From Ideonella alba (GTDB lineage Bacteria; Pseudomonadota; Gammaproteobacteria; Burkholderiales; Burkholderiaceae_C), in the NCBI RefSeq assembly GCF_018069875.1, contig NZ_JAGQDF010000010.1, positions 62,001 to 126,000 on the forward strand: 64,000 nucleotides of DNA. Reading direction: 5' to 3'. The notes beneath the pieces are model-generated. The model did no database searches and was not told the origin of the DNA. It was given only the letters and a program-made list of their open reading frames with translations. A program made the position numbers and the translations under genes. Positions 27,149-36,240 of this stretch are shown in pieces. Each line of letters starts with the position of its first letter. Position 1 is the stretch's first letter.

Positions 27149-27790
27149 ATGCCCGTCATTGCCGTTCCCCACCCGCTGGTCCGCCACAAGGTCGGACTGC
27201 TGCGCGAAGCAGACATCTCGACCAAGAAGTTCCGCGAGCTCACCGGCGAGCTGGCCCGCCTGCTGGCCTATGAGGCCACGGCCGACTTTCCGCTGGGCAA
27301 GGTGACGATCGACTGCTGGAGCGGACCGGTCGAGGTGGACCAGATCGCCGGCCGCAAGGTCACGGTGGTGCCCATCCTGCGCGCCGGCCTGGGCATGCTC
27401 GACGGCGTGCTGGACATGATCCCCAACGCCAAGGTCAGCGTGGTCGGCCTGGCGCGCGACCACGAAACGCTGCAGCCGGTGAACTACTTCGAGAAGTTCG
27501 TCGGCCACCTGGACGAGCGCACCGCGCTGATCATCGACCCGATGCTGGCCACCGCCGGCTCGATGATCGCCACGATTGACCTGCTCAAGCGCCGCGGCTG
27601 CAAGGACATCCGCGCGCTGGTGCTGGTGGCGGCGCCGGAGGGCATCGCGGCGCTGGAGAAGGCCCATCCCGAGGTGCGCTGCTGGACCGCCTCGATCGAC
27701 AGCCACCTCAACGAGCACGGCTACATCATCCCCGGCCTGGGCGATGCCGGCGACAAGATCTTTGGTACCAAGGACGAGGACACCCGATGA
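27149..27790 (+). CDS. upp: Uracil phosphoribosyltransferase
   Basis: A 213-residue salvage enzyme making UMP from uracil and [18 protein letters not shown] at the N-terminus, [15 protein letters not shown], the PRPP loop [17 protein letters not shown] and the C-terminal uracil-binding segment [16 protein letters not shown] are all canonical. Length is normal. A CACAAT element with pyrimidine-rich context at about 27092-27097 may be the promoter -10. Its stop overlaps the next gene by four bases (ATGA). Confidence 0.95.
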   Translation: MPVIAVPHPLVRHKVGLLREADISTKKFRELTGELARLLAYEATADFPLGKVTIDCWSGPVEVDQIAGRKVTVVPILRAGLGMLDGVLDMIPNAKVSVVGLARDHETLQPVNYFEKFVGHLDERTALIIDPMLATAGSMIATIDLLKRRGCKDIRALVLVAAPEGIAALEKAHPEVRCWTASIDSHLNEHGYIIPGLGDAGDKIFGTKDEDTR

Positions 27791-28122
27791 GCAAGGCCCT
27801 TGCGCTGGCCCTGGTGGCGCTGCTGGCTGTGGCCGGCTGCACCCAGGAAAAGCAGAACCAGATCAAGCGCGAGATCCAGAACTGGACCGGCACCGACGGC
27901 GTGCTGGAGATCTACGCCGGCAACCAGGTGGTCAAGCGCTTCCTGAAGATCGACAAGCTCAGCACCGCACTGGGCACCGACGACAACCTGCCGCGCCACT
28001 ACCGCTTCGGCTACGGTGTGCTCGACGAGAACCTCAACGGCAAGGTCGACGAGGGCGAGAAGCGGGTGTATTTCGAGCTGGGCGATTATGTCCAGTACGT
28101 CTTCTTCGACAACCCGCACTGA
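27787..28122 (+). CDS. Small lipoprotein with one EF-hand-like calcium loop
   Basis: A 111-residue protein of no named family. Residues 1-18 form a lipoprotein signal with lipobox LAVAGC, cleavage before C18 and Thr at +2, so an outer-membrane anchor is likely. The mature part is mostly polar with a pattern [32 protein letters not shown] at residues 80-91 matches the 12-residue EF-hand consensus position by position: D80, N82, N84, G85, V87 and E91. Its ATG overlaps the upp stop (ATGA), so it should be translated with upp. Function unknown. Confidence 0.8.
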   Translation: MSKALALALVALLAVAGCTQEKQNQIKREIQNWTGTDGVLEIYAGNQVVKRFLKIDKLSTALGTDDNLPRHYRFGYGVLDENLNGKVDEGEKRVYFELGDYVQYVFFDNPH

Positions 28123-28128
28123 GCCCGC

Positions 28129-28653
28129 TCAGACCCAGCCCAGCGCGCCCGCCAGCGCGCCGGCCGCGATCGGCCACAGCGGGTTGAGCTTGGTGCGCCA
28201 GGCCAGCAGCACCGTGCCCAGCACCAGCAGCCAGGCTGCCGGTTGCTGCAAGGTGGGGCGCGCCAGCAGCCAGCCGGTGGCCAGCACCAGGCCCAGCGTC
28301 ACCGGCGCCAGGCCGGCCACGAAGGCGCGCACGCCGCGGGTGTCGCGGCGGCGCGAGCCCCAGCGCGAGACCACCAGCGTCAGCACCGTGCTGGGCAGCA
28401 GCATGCCGCTCATCGCCGCCAGCGCGCCGGCCAGCCCGGCCACGTTGTAGCCCACCACGGCGACGAACAGCAGGTTGGGGCCCGGCGCGGCCTGGGCCAG
28501 GGCCACCGAGCCGGTGAAGTCGGCATCGCTGAGCCAGCCGTGTTCGATCACCACATGGCGGTGCAACTCGGGCACGGTGGCCACCGCGCCGCCGATGGCC
28601 AGCAGCGACAGCGTCAGGCAGTGCAGGAACAGCCAGGGCAGGGTGTCGATCAC
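28129..28653 (-). CDS. Chromate transporter, second half-protein (ChrA family)
   Basis: A 174-residue membrane protein of the CHR family, about five spans. LTLSLLAIGGAVATVPELHRHVV and QAAPGPNLLFVAVVGYNVAG correspond to the conserved GGxxA and AxPGP motifs. The GTG at 28653 overlaps the partner gene's stop (GTGA) and has AGGAGG six to seven bases ahead. Together with the next gene it forms a split, two-chain chromate transporter. CHR proteins export chromate, and some small pairs have other anion roles. Confidence 0.9.
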   Translation of the reverse strand: MIDTLPWLFLHCLTLSLLAIGGAVATVPELHRHVVIEHGWLSDADFTGSVALAQAAPGPNLLFVAVVGYNVAGLAGALAAMSGMLLPSTVLTLVVSRWGSRRRDTRGVRAFVAGLAPVTLGLVLATGWLLARPTLQQPAAWLLVLGTVLLAWRTKLNPLWPIAAGALAGALGWV

Positions 28654-29225
28654 CGGTCGTCCTCCTGTCCCAGGCGCCACCAGGCCAGGCCCAGACCCAG
28701 CAGGCCCACCAGCGGCAGCACCGCCACCAGCGGCCAGCGCAGCACGCCCACCAGCAGCAGCGTCAGGGCCGCCAGCGGTACCCACAGCGCGCGGCCCAGC
28801 GGGTTGCGCGCCAGCGTGGGCAGCAGCTTCAGGCCCATGGCGAAGATCAGGCCGGCCGACACCGCCCCCATGCCGCGCACTGCGCCCACCACCGCCGGCT
28901 GGTCGGCCAAGCCCTGGTACAGCGCCGCCAGCGCCAGGACCAGGGCCGTGGGCACCACCAGCATGCCGGCCACCGCCGCCAGCGCGCCGCGCAGGCCGAA
29001 CCAGCGGTCGCCCACCATCAGTGACAAGTTCACCACGTTCGGCCCGGGCAGCACCTGGCCGACGGACAGCAACTCGGCGAACTCGGCGGCCGTGAGCCAG
29101 CCCAGGCGGTCGACCAGTTCGCGCTGGGCGATCGGCAGCACCCCGCCGAAACCCATCAGCGATAGCCGGGTGAAGGCCAGGAAGACATCCCGCAGACCCC
29201 GCGGGCGGGCACGGGCTTCAGACAT
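28650..29225 (-). CDS. Chromate transporter, first half-protein (ChrA family)
   Basis: A 191-residue membrane protein, about five spans. LTRLSLMGFGGVLPIAQREL and GQVLPGPNVVNLSLMVGDRW are the family motifs. It starts at 29225 inside the last codons of the MFS gene (8-base overlap) and its stop overlaps the second ChrA gene, so the two halves are made in equal amounts from one mRNA. The C-terminus ends in a short acidic stretch (GQEDDR). Confidence 0.9.
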   Translation of the reverse strand: MSEARARPRGLRDVFLAFTRLSLMGFGGVLPIAQRELVDRLGWLTAAEFAELLSVGQVLPGPNVVNLSLMVGDRWFGLRGALAAVAGMLVVPTALVLALAALYQGLADQPAVVGAVRGMGAVSAGLIFAMGLKLLPTLARNPLGRALWVPLAALTLLLVGVLRWPLVAVLPLVGLLGLGLAWWRLGQEDDR

Positions 29226-30405
29226 GGGTCGGGTCCCGGGCGATGCGTCGGGACACCCAGTGGCTCAGCGCCATCGCGGCCAGCATCCAGGCCAGCGCGA
29301 TCCAGTGCAGGCGCACATAAGGGGGCTGACCGGCCGCCAGGCTGGCCGCCACCACCGCGCCGCCGCCGCCAGCGCCCAGCGCCTGGCCCAGGTAGATGGC
29401 CGAGGTGTTCAGCGCCATCAGCGCCGGTGCCAGCGCCGGAGCCGCCTGGCTCAGCCGGGCCTGCTGGGCCGAATTGCTGGCGAAGCCGGTCAGCGCCCAG
29501 GGCAGCAGCACCAGCGGCATCAGCCACAGCTGGCCGGCCAGCGGCCACAGGGCCATGCTCAGGGCCATGCCCGCCAGCGACCAGGCCACCGCACGGCCGG
29601 CGCCGACGCGGTCGACATGGCGGCTCAGCAGCACATTGCCCAGCAAGCCGAAACCGCCGAACCAGAAGAAGAGGGCACTGATCTGCGCCGCGTCCGCCTG
29701 CAGCACCTGGCGGTAGAAGGGCGCGAAGTAGGCGAACAGCGTGAACTGGCCGGAGCCCGACAGCGCGGTGACCGCCACCATGGCCATCAGCACCGGGTGG
29801 GTCAGCAGCTCGCGCCACTGGTCCAGGCCCAGGCTGGGCGGGCGCACGCCTTCGGGCACCGCGCGCCAGACCGCCCAGGCCGACAGTGCCGACAGCAGGG
29901 TCACCAGCCCGAAGGCCCAGCGCCAGCCGAAGGTCTCGCCGATGAAGCTGTGCAGCGGCATGCCCAGCACCGAGGCCACCGACCAGCCCAGGAAGACGAA
30001 GGTGATGGCCCGGCCGCGTCGCTCGGGCGGCGCCATCCAGGCGATCGCCGCGGCGGCCTGCGGCGTGAACACCGCGGCGGCCAGCACCGACAGCGCCCGC
30101 ACCGGCAGCAGCGCCGCGTAGTCGGGCATCAGCGCGCTGGCGGCGTGGCCCAGCGCGTACCAGGCCAGGGCCAGCGCCAGCAGGCGCCGGCGGTCCCAGC
30201 CCGCGCACAGCGCGGCCAGGATCGGCGCGCCCAGCGACATGGCCAGCGCCGCCACCGTGATCAGCTGCCCGGCGGCGGCCACGCTGACCTGCAGCGAGCG
30301 CGTCAGGTCGTTCAGCGAGCCGGCCACCACCATCACGCCGCAGCCGATGGCGAAATTGCCGGCCAGCAGCGACCAGCTGGCCCGGCGCAGTGCGGCGTCG
30401 CTCAC
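29218..30405 (-). CDS. MFS transporter
   Basis: A 395-residue protein with 12 predicted membrane spans. The loop-2 region reads LAALCAGWDRRRLLALALAWY and the loop after span 5 AWMAPPERRGRAITFVFLGW, both typical of the drug/arabinose-efflux type major facilitator family. Substrate not predictable. It overlaps the upstream hydroxyacid dehydrogenase gene by four bases and the downstream ChrA gene by eight, so it belongs to that leftward chain. Confidence 0.9.
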   Translation of the reverse strand: MSDAALRRASWSLLAGNFAIGCGVMVVAGSLNDLTRSLQVSVAAAGQLITVAALAMSLGAPILAALCAGWDRRRLLALALAWYALGHAASALMPDYAALLPVRALSVLAAAVFTPQAAAAIAWMAPPERRGRAITFVFLGWSVASVLGMPLHSFIGETFGWRWAFGLVTLLSALSAWAVWRAVPEGVRPPSLGLDQWRELLTHPVLMAMVAVTALSGSGQFTLFAYFAPFYRQVLQADAAQISALFFWFGGFGLLGNVLLSRHVDRVGAGRAVAWSLAGMALSMALWPLAGQLWLMPLVLLPWALTGFASNSAQQARLSQAAPALAPALMALNTSAIYLGQALGAGGGGAVVAASLAAGQPPYVRLHWIALAWMLAAMALSHWVSRRIARDPTHV

Positions 30406-31409
30406 CGCAGGACCTTCAGCGCCTCGGGGTTGACGATGTTGGTCGGCGTGCCTTGGACGAAGTTGACGACGTTGTCGAACGCCGCCCCGAAGTACTGCTC
30501 GTAGCTGTCCTGCTCGACATAGCCGATGTGCGGCGTGCAGATCGCGTTCTCCAGGCGCAGCAGCGGGTGGCCTTGCAGGATCGGTTCGGTCTCGAAGACA
30601 TCGACAGCGGCCATGCCGGGCCGCCCACGGTTGAGCGCCGCCACCAGTGCGCTGTCCTCGACCAGCTCGGCGCGCGAGGTGTTGACGAACAGGCTGGTCG
30701 GCTTCATCCGCGCCAGGTCGGCCGAGGTGACCAGGTGGCGCGTGGTGTCGGCCAGGCGCAGGTGCACGGTGAGCACGTCGGACTGCTCGAACAGCGCCTC
30801 GCGGGCTTCGAACACGCCGTAGCCATCGTCGCGGGCGCGCTGGCGGCTGTCGCCGCTGGCCCAGACCCGCACCTCCATGCCGAAGGCGCGGCCGTAGCCG
30901 GCGACCAGCGCGCCGATCTTGCCGTAGCCCCAGATGCCCAGCACCTTGTCCTTGAGCAGCATGCCCAGGCCGAAATTGGGCGGCATCGACTGCGACTTCA
31001 GCCCGGCCTGCTGCCAGGCGCCATGCTTGAGGTTGCCGATGTACTGGGGCAGGCGGCGCATGGCCGCCATGATCAGGGCCCAGGTGAGCTCGGCCGGCGC
31101 GTGCGGCGAACCCACGCCTTCGGCCACCGCGATGCCCAGCCGCGTGCAGGCGGCGACGTCGATGTGCGGCCCGACACGGCCGGTCTGGGCGATCAGGCGC
31201 AGGCGCGGCAGCTTCTCCAGCAGCTGGCGGTTGAAGGTGGTGCGCTCGCGGATGGCGACCAGGACCTCGGCGTCGCGCAGCCTCACCGACAGCTGGCCCA
31301 GGCCCTTGACGGTGTTGGTGAACACCTTGGCCTGCAGATCGTTCAGCTTGGTCGCGCAGCGCAGCTTGCGCACCGCATCCTGGTAGTCGTCAAGGATGAT
31401 GATGTTCAC
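30402..31409 (-). CDS. D-2-hydroxyacid dehydrogenase family protein
   Basis: A 335-residue NAD-dependent oxidoreductase. The nucleotide-binding motif is LGIWGYGKIGALVAGYGRAFG; catalytic elements include the arginine in FVNTSRAELVED, a glutamate in DVFETEP and the histidine in CTPHIGYVE. The enzyme converts 2-oxoacids to D-2-hydroxyacids or the reverse; substrate unassigned. It heads a leftward chain with four- and eight-base overlaps (MFS, ChrA, ChrA). ATG at 31409 gives a normal MNIIILDDYQDA start. Confidence 0.9.
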   Translation of the reverse strand: MNIIILDDYQDAVRKLRCATKLNDLQAKVFTNTVKGLGQLSVRLRDAEVLVAIRERTTFNRQLLEKLPRLRLIAQTGRVGPHIDVAACTRLGIAVAEGVGSPHAPAELTWALIMAAMRRLPQYIGNLKHGAWQQAGLKSQSMPPNFGLGMLLKDKVLGIWGYGKIGALVAGYGRAFGMEVRVWASGDSRQRARDDGYGVFEAREALFEQSDVLTVHLRLADTTRHLVTSADLARMKPTSLFVNTSRAELVEDSALVAALNRGRPGMAAVDVFETEPILQGHPLLRLENAICTPHIGYVEQDSYEQYFGAAFDNVVNFVQGTPTNIVNPEALKVLR

Positions 31410-31445
31410 GTCCCCGATTGTGCACCGGGGACGCGGGCCGACCGC

Positions 31446-31868
31446 TCAGCGCAGGGGCATCTGGCGCGTGTTGCGTGCGGCGTCCAGGCTGGGCATGGGC
31501 ACACCCGCCGGGGGCACACCGGGCATCAGGTGCGAGCTGCCGAAGGCCTGGGGGAAGACGCCATCGATCGCGCGGTAGAGCTCGGCGCGCAGGGCCAGTG
31601 CGTCGGCGCTGTTGCCGGACTGGGCGGCCAGCACCGGGCCGCGCAGCAGCCACAGGTCCATCGGGTCGGTGGCCAGGCGGACCTTTTCCTGCAGCCATTG
31701 GCCCTTGCGGTCCTGCAAGGGCTCGACGGCCCGCATGAACATGGTCTTCAGGTCGACAAAGGCGCGGCGGGCAGCCAGCCGGGCCAGGCGGTCACCGGGC
31801 AGGCCGGCCAGCGCCGTGGCGACGATGGCGGCATCCGAGCCCGTGTCAGGCAGCGTGGTCGTGTCCAT
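31446..31868 (-). CDS. Hypothetical protein, downstream member of a pair
   Basis: A 140-residue soluble, helical protein with no recognised family. Visible features are LARLAARRAFVDLKTMFMRAVE, DLWLLRGPVLAAQSG and ALALRAELYRAIDGVFPQ; the tail is rich in Pro, Gly and Met. It shares the LRAELY segment with the overlapping upstream gene, suggesting a common origin. The two reading frames overlap by 23 bases. It could be part of a Burkholderiales-specific small family; function unknown. Confidence 0.7.
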   Translation of the reverse strand: MDTTTLPDTGSDAAIVATALAGLPGDRLARLAARRAFVDLKTMFMRAVEPLQDRKGQWLQEKVRLATDPMDLWLLRGPVLAAQSGNSADALALRAELYRAIDGVFPQAFGSSHLMPGVPPAGVPMPSLDAARNTRQMPLR

Positions 31869-32325
31869 GGGGAAGCGCGCTCCGTTGGGCCACAGCCCGG
31901 GTGTCGACAGGAAAGTGGCGGTTCACCGCGACCAGGCGGCGTTCGGCCTCGCGCTGGTCCAGGTGGCGGGCGATCAGGCCGTAGAGCTCGGCGCGCAGAT
32001 GCCACAGCTCGCGCAGCGAGCGGGCATGGGCGGCGCGCTGGCGCAGGTCCTGGGCGTCGCGGGTGAGCAGGCCGTTGAGGGCGGTGCAGAAGTCCTGCCG
32101 GGCCAGCGTGAGCTTGGGTCCGGGGTGGGGTTCCGCGGTCTGGGCGTCCTCGCGCAGCCACTGCCACAGCGATTGCCAGACCGAATCGGCCTGCCCCCAG
32201 CGCGCCGGTGGCCGGACATCCATCCGGGCCAGGGTGCTGGAAGGCGCGGTGGCCGGGCGCCAGCCCATCAGGCGGGCCAGCCAACGGCCTGCGGGCGCGG
32301 AAGGGGTGGGGGTACGGCGGAACAT
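31846..32325 (-). CDS. Hypothetical protein, upstream member of a pair
   Basis: A 159-residue protein with a basic, Pro-rich N-terminus (MFRRTPTPSAPAGRWLARLMGW), then a helical region ADSVWQSLWQWLRED and RSLRELWHLRAELYGLIARHLDQREAERRL. No family recognised. The LRAELY helix recurs in the downstream gene, whose start it overlaps by 23 bases. No signal peptide or transmembrane segment is evident. Its C-terminus contains HGHDH, a possible but unproven metal-binding tail. Confidence 0.7.
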   Translation of the reverse strand: MFRRTPTPSAPAGRWLARLMGWRPATAPSSTLARMDVRPPARWGQADSVWQSLWQWLREDAQTAEPHPGPKLTLARQDFCTALNGLLTRDAQDLRQRAAHARSLRELWHLRAELYGLIARHLDQREAERRLVAVNRHFPVDTRAVAQRSALPHGHDHAA

Positions 32326-32434
32326 GGGCTCATCGTGACAGCCCGGTGCCGCCGCGATGGCCGGAAAAGCCAGCCCGGTGGCGGTCAGTTCATGCCGTCG
32401 TCACACGGCGGCGGGCGTGGCCCGGCCGTGCGCA

Positions 32435-33064
32435 TCACAGGCCGCGGCGCTCGCACACCGCATGCACCTGGCAGCGGCTGCACTGCGGCGACCGCGCGGT
32501 GCAGACATAGCGCCCGTGCAGGATCAGCCAGTGGTGGGCGTCGACCCGGTAGGCGGGCGGCACGCGTTCGAGCAGGGCCTGCTCCACCGCCAGCACGTCC
32601 TTGCCGGGCGCCAGCCCGGTGCGGTTGGAGACCCGGAAGATGTGGGTGTCCACCGCCATCGTCGGCTCGCCGAACGCGACATTGAGCACCACGTTGGCGG
32701 TCTTGCGGCCGACGCCGGGCAGCGCCTCCAGGGCCTCGCGACTGCGCGGCACCCGGCCGCCGTGCTGCTCGACCAGGATGCGGCACGTGGCGACCAGGTT
32801 TTTCGCCTTGGTGCGGAACAGGCCGATGGTCTGGATGTGCCGCTCGACCTGCTCGACCCCCAGCGCCAGCATCTTTCCGGGCGTGGGCGCGCGGGCGAAG
32901 AGGGCGCGCGTGGCCTTGTTGACGCTGACGTCGGTGGCCTGCGCCGACAGCAGCACCGCGGCCAGCAACTCGAACACGTTGGTGAAGGCGAGTTCGGTCT
33001 CGGGATGCGGGTTGGCCCGCTGCAGCGTGGCGAAGAAGGTCTCGACCTGGGCGGGCGTCATCAT
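32435..33064 (-). CDS. nth: Endonuclease III
   Basis: A 209-residue DNA glycosylase/AP lyase that removes oxidised pyrimidines. Helix-hairpin-helix LPGVGRKTANVVL contains the catalytic lysine, AVDTHIFRVSNR the catalytic Asp, and the C-terminal C-x6-C-x2-C-x5-C (CTARSPQCSRCQVHAVC) binds a 4Fe-4S cluster. Its ATG overlaps the stop of the upstream DMT transporter gene (ATGA). Two consecutive ATG codons exist at 33064 and 33061. The pairing of nth with an RnfB-type ferredoxin gene in one leftward run is common in betaproteobacteria. Confidence 0.95.
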   Translation of the reverse strand: MMTPAQVETFFATLQRANPHPETELAFTNVFELLAAVLLSAQATDVSVNKATRALFARAPTPGKMLALGVEQVERHIQTIGLFRTKAKNLVATCRILVEQHGGRVPRSREALEALPGVGRKTANVVLNVAFGEPTMAVDTHIFRVSNRTGLAPGKDVLAVEQALLERVPPAYRVDAHHWLILHGRYVCTARSPQCSRCQVHAVCERRGL

Positions 33065-33951
33065 CGGCGGCGGGCGGCAAGCAGGGGGTGGAGCTGGACC
33101 AGCAGGATGCTGCCCAGGATGGTGGCACAACCGGCCAGGCCGGCCGGGCCCAGGCGGTCGCCCATCAGCCAGGCGCCGAACAGGGCGGCGAACAGGGTCT
33201 CGGACGACAGCAGGATGGCCGCATCGGCCGGCGGCGCATGGCGCTGGCCCACCACCTGCAGCGTGAAGGCCACGCCCACCGACAGCACGCCGGTGTAGGC
33301 GATCGCGCCGGCGGCCACCCGCAGGCCGTCCCAGCTGACCGGCTCCAGGGCCAGTCCGGCGGCGGTGGCCACCAGACCGCAGACCAGGAACTGCGCGCAG
33401 GCCAGCAGGTAGGCGCCGCGCATGCGGTTGGCGACGCGGCCCACCCACAGCACATGGAAGGCCCAGGGCAGGCTGCTGGCGATCACCCAGGCGTCGCCGC
33501 GGCCGATGTCCAGCGTGGCGCCGCCGGCCAGCAGCCAGGTGCCGGTCAGGCAGCCCAGCGCGGCGGGCCAGACGATCCAGTCGGGACGTTCACGGTGCAC
33601 CAGCCAGGCGATGATCGGCACCAGCGGTACGTACAGGGCCGTCAGGAAGCCGGCGTTGGTGACCGTGGTGGCCATCAGGCCGAACTGCTGCATCACCACG
33701 CCGGCGGTCAGCAATGCGCCCAGCAGGCCCACATGGCGCCACTCGCGGGCACCGGGGCGGTGGTCCCGGGCGCGCAGCTGGCCCCACTCGCGCCAGGCCA
33801 GCGGCGCCACCACCGCAGCGCCCAGCAGGAAACGCAGGCCGGTGAAGGCCAGGGGACCGACACCGTCCATGCCCAGCACCTGCGCGACGAAGGCCGAACC
33901 CCAGATCACCGACGCCAGCAGCAGAAGGCCATTGGCCTGCCAGCGCGTCAT
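33061..33951 (-). CDS. EamA/DMT family transporter
   Basis: A 296-residue inner-membrane protein of ten spans in two EamA repeats (about 5-135 and 145-285). [21 protein letters not shown] and [16 protein letters not shown] open repeat one; [22 protein letters not shown] and [20 protein letters not shown] belong to repeat two. Substrate unknown. The ATG at 33951 overlaps the end of the rnfB-like gene by four bases and its stop overlaps nth by four. Confidence 0.9.
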   Translation of the reverse strand: MTRWQANGLLLLASVIWGSAFVAQVLGMDGVGPLAFTGLRFLLGAAVVAPLAWREWGQLRARDHRPGAREWRHVGLLGALLTAGVVMQQFGLMATTVTNAGFLTALYVPLVPIIAWLVHRERPDWIVWPAALGCLTGTWLLAGGATLDIGRGDAWVIASSLPWAFHVLWVGRVANRMRGAYLLACAQFLVCGLVATAAGLALEPVSWDGLRVAAGAIAYTGVLSVGVAFTLQVVGQRHAPPADAAILLSSETLFAALFGAWLMGDRLGPAGLAGCATILGSILLVQLHPLLAARRR

Positions 33952-34715
33952 CCGCCACCGTCCTGGCGGGCCTTGGCACGGGCCATGGCGGCTTCGATCA
34001 CGGCGCGCTTCCTGGCCAGAACGTCGGGGTCGGTGTGCAGCGACTGGTTCTCCAGGTCGGCCAGCTTGTGCGCCGCCTTGGCGGCCAGCCGGGCGTCGTT
34101 CTCCTGCTTGTCGCGCACGACGCGGAACTGGTGGAAGGCGTAGCGCTGGCGCGCCTGCTGGGCCAGCTCGGGGCTCCAGGCGTCCCAGCCGGTGCGGGGC
34201 GTGGTGACGGCCTCCATCGAGATGCAGTCCACCGGGCAGGCCGGCACGCACAGCTCACAGCCGGTGCAGTCGGCTTCGACGATGGTGTGCATGCGCTTGG
34301 AGGCGCCCAGGATGCAATCGACCGGGCAGGCCTTGATGCACAGCGTGCAGCCGATGCACCAGGCCTCGTCGATCACCGCCACGGCGCGCGGCCGCTCCGG
34401 GCCATGCTCGATGTTCAGCGTGATCACCGGCCGTCCGGTCACCTCTGACAGCCGGGCAATCCCCTGGGCACCGCCGGGCGGGCACTGGTTGATCGCCGCC
34501 TCGCCGGCGGCGATCGCGTGGCCGTAGGTGGCGCAGTCGCGGTAGCCGCAGCGGGTGCACTGGGTCTGCGGCAGGACGGCATCGATGCGCCGCGCCAGCG
34601 CCTGGCCGGCGTCGTCGAGCGGGGGCAACTGGTCGCGGCCGATCGGGGCCGGGGGCAGGCCGGAAACAGGCGGGGCCGCGTCAGGCGCGGCCCCGTGGGG
34701 GTCTGGCAGGTTCAC
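33948..34715 (-). CDS. rnfB: RnfB-like ferredoxin, electron transport complex protein
   Basis: A 255-residue iron-sulfur protein. [16 protein letters not shown] plus a CPPGG block (about 53-80) is the RnfB 4Fe-4S domain; [16 protein letters not shown] and [16 protein letters not shown] (about 120-165) are two further 4Fe-4S sites. The usual N-terminal membrane helix is absent, and no other rnf genes (A, C, D, G, E) are near. The last 70 residues are charged helix with Lys/Arg. It heads the rnfB-DMT-nth run and may deliver electrons to a cytoplasmic partner or maintain Fe-S proteins such as Nth; that is inferred. Confidence 0.85.
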   Translation of the reverse strand: MNLPDPHGAAPDAAPPVSGLPPAPIGRDQLPPLDDAGQALARRIDAVLPQTQCTRCGYRDCATYGHAIAAGEAAINQCPPGGAQGIARLSEVTGRPVITLNIEHGPERPRAVAVIDEAWCIGCTLCIKACPVDCILGASKRMHTIVEADCTGCELCVPACPVDCISMEAVTTPRTGWDAWSPELAQQARQRYAFHQFRVVRDKQENDARLAAKAAHKLADLENQSLHTDPDVLARKRAVIEAAMARAKARQDGGG

Positions 34716-34761
34716 GCACCGGATTATCCCGCGAGCCGCGGGCGCCCGGGCTTGACGGCAC

Positions 34762-36240
34762 TCAGCCGCGTGCGGTCTTGCGCGTGGCCTTGGCGGGGAC
34801 CTTGCGAGGCGCTTTGGTGGCAGGCTGGGCGCTGGCCTGGACAGCCGGCTGGGCCGGCGCCGCCAACTCGGCCGGCTTCACGGTCGCCGGCCTGGAACGC
34901 TTGGCGGCAGGCTTGGCGACCTTCGTCGCCGCTGGCGTGGCCGCCGGTGTGGCAGACGGCTTGGCCGGCTTGCGGCCGGGCAGGTCCAGCTTGTTGGCGT
35001 CCTCGTTGAAACGCTGTATGAAGCGGCGGACCTCCGGGTAGACCATCTCGCGCCAGCGGCGGCCCGAAAAGATGCCGTAGTGGCCCGCGCCGGCCACGTC
35101 ATAGTGGAACTGGCGCTCCTTGGGGATGCCGGTGCACAGCTCATGCGCGGCCTTGGTCTGGCCGGCGCCGGAGATGTCGTCCAGCTCGCCTTCCACCGTC
35201 AGCAGCGCGGTGGTGCTGATGTCGGCCGGCTGCACCGTGGTGCCCTTGACCACCCAGGTGCCGTTGACCAGGGCGAAGTCCTGGAACACGGTCTTGATGG
35301 TTTCCAGGTAGTACTCGGCGGGCATGTCCAGCACGGCGTTGTACTCGTCGTAGAACTGGCGGTGCGAATCGACCGAGTCGTCATCGCCGCGGACCAGGTC
35401 CAGGAAGTAGTCGTAGTGCGAGTTCAGGTGGCGGTCGGGGTTCATCGCCACGAAGCCGGTGTGCTGCAGGAAGCCGGGGTAGACACGGCGGCCGGCGCCG
35501 GGGAAGTTCGGCGGCACGCGGTAGATGACGTTGTTCTCGAACCAGGAATGGCTCTTGTTCATCGCCAGGTTGTTGACCGCGGTGGGCGACTTGCGGGCGT
35601 CGATCGGGCCGCCCATCATGGTCATGGTGCGCGGCGTGGCTTCGCCGTGGGTGGCCAGCAGCGACACCGCGGCCAGCACCGGCACCGTGGGCTGGCAGAC
35701 CGAGATGACATTCACCTCGGGGCCGATGTGACGGATGAACTCCTGCACATAGGCGACGTAGTCGTTCAGGTGGAACGGGCCCACCTCGGTGGGCACCATG
35801 CGGGCGTCGGTCCAGTCGGTGATGAACACCTTGTGGTCCTGCAGCAGGCTGCGCACGGTGTCGCGCAGCAGCGTGGAGTGGTGCCCCGACAGTGGCGCCA
35901 CCACCAGCACCAGCGGGTGCTGCTTCATGTCGGCCAGGGCGGTGGGGTCGTCGGTGAAGCGCTTGAAGCGGATCAGGCGGCAGAAGGGCTTGTCGATGAC
36001 CACCTGCTCCTGCACCGCGACGTCGACGTTGTCGACCTTGACCGTCTTGATGCCGAACTCGGGCTTCTCGTACTCCTTGGCCAGACGGTGCATCAGGTCC
36101 AGGCCGGCGGCCACGCGCTGGGCCATCGGGGTGTGGGTGAAGGGCGACAGCGGGTGGCTGTACAGCTTGGCCGAGGCGCTGGCGAACTCGGAGAACGGTG
36201 CCATCAGGGCACGCTGGGTTTCGTAGAGTTGATACAGCAT
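34762..36240 (-). CDS. phaZ: Intracellular polyhydroxyalkanoate depolymerase with basic tail
   Basis: A 492-residue enzyme that degrades stored poly-3-hydroxybutyrate. The catalytic domain (about 1-420) matches the Cupriavidus PhaZ1 type, with the nucleophile C182 in [10 protein letters not shown]354 in GELDDIS and H387 in AGAGHYGIF, each within one residue of that family's triad. Residues about 421-492 form an extra Lys/Ala/Pro/Thr-rich tail ([16 protein letters not shown], then [17 protein letters not shown]), resembling histone H1-like and PhaF-type phasin tails. Length beyond the usual ~420 residues comes from that tail. Leftward, single gene, with a candidate PhaR site upstream. Confidence 0.93.
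   Translation of the reverse strand: MLYQLYETQRALMAPFSEFASASAKLYSHPLSPFTHTPMAQRVAAGLDLMHRLAKEYEKPEFGIKTVKVDNVDVAVQEQVVIDKPFCRLIRFKRFTDDPTALADMKQHPLVLVVAPLSGHHSTLLRDTVRSLLQDHKVFITDWTDARMVPTEVGPFHLNDYVAYVQEFIRHIGPEVNVISVCQPTVPVLAAVSLLATHGEATPRTMTMMGGPIDARKSPTAVNNLAMNKSHSWFENNVIYRVPPNFPGAGRRVYPGFLQHTGFVAMNPDRHLNSHYDYFLDLVRGDDDSVDSHRQFYDEYNAVLDMPAEYYLETIKTVFQDFALVNGTWVVKGTTVQPADISTTALLTVEGELDDISGAGQTKAAHELCTGIPKERQFHYDVAGAGHYGIFSGRRWREMVYPEVRRFIQRFNEDANKLDLPGRKPAKPSATPAATPAATKVAKPAAKRSRPATVKPAELAAPAQPAVQASAQPATKAPRKVPAKATRKTARG

Noticed and set aside
32385-33128. Arg/Pro-rich minus-strand frame overlapping nth
   Set aside because: Frame-shifted shadow of nth and the DMT gene; Nth frame carries all catalytic and Fe-S residues.
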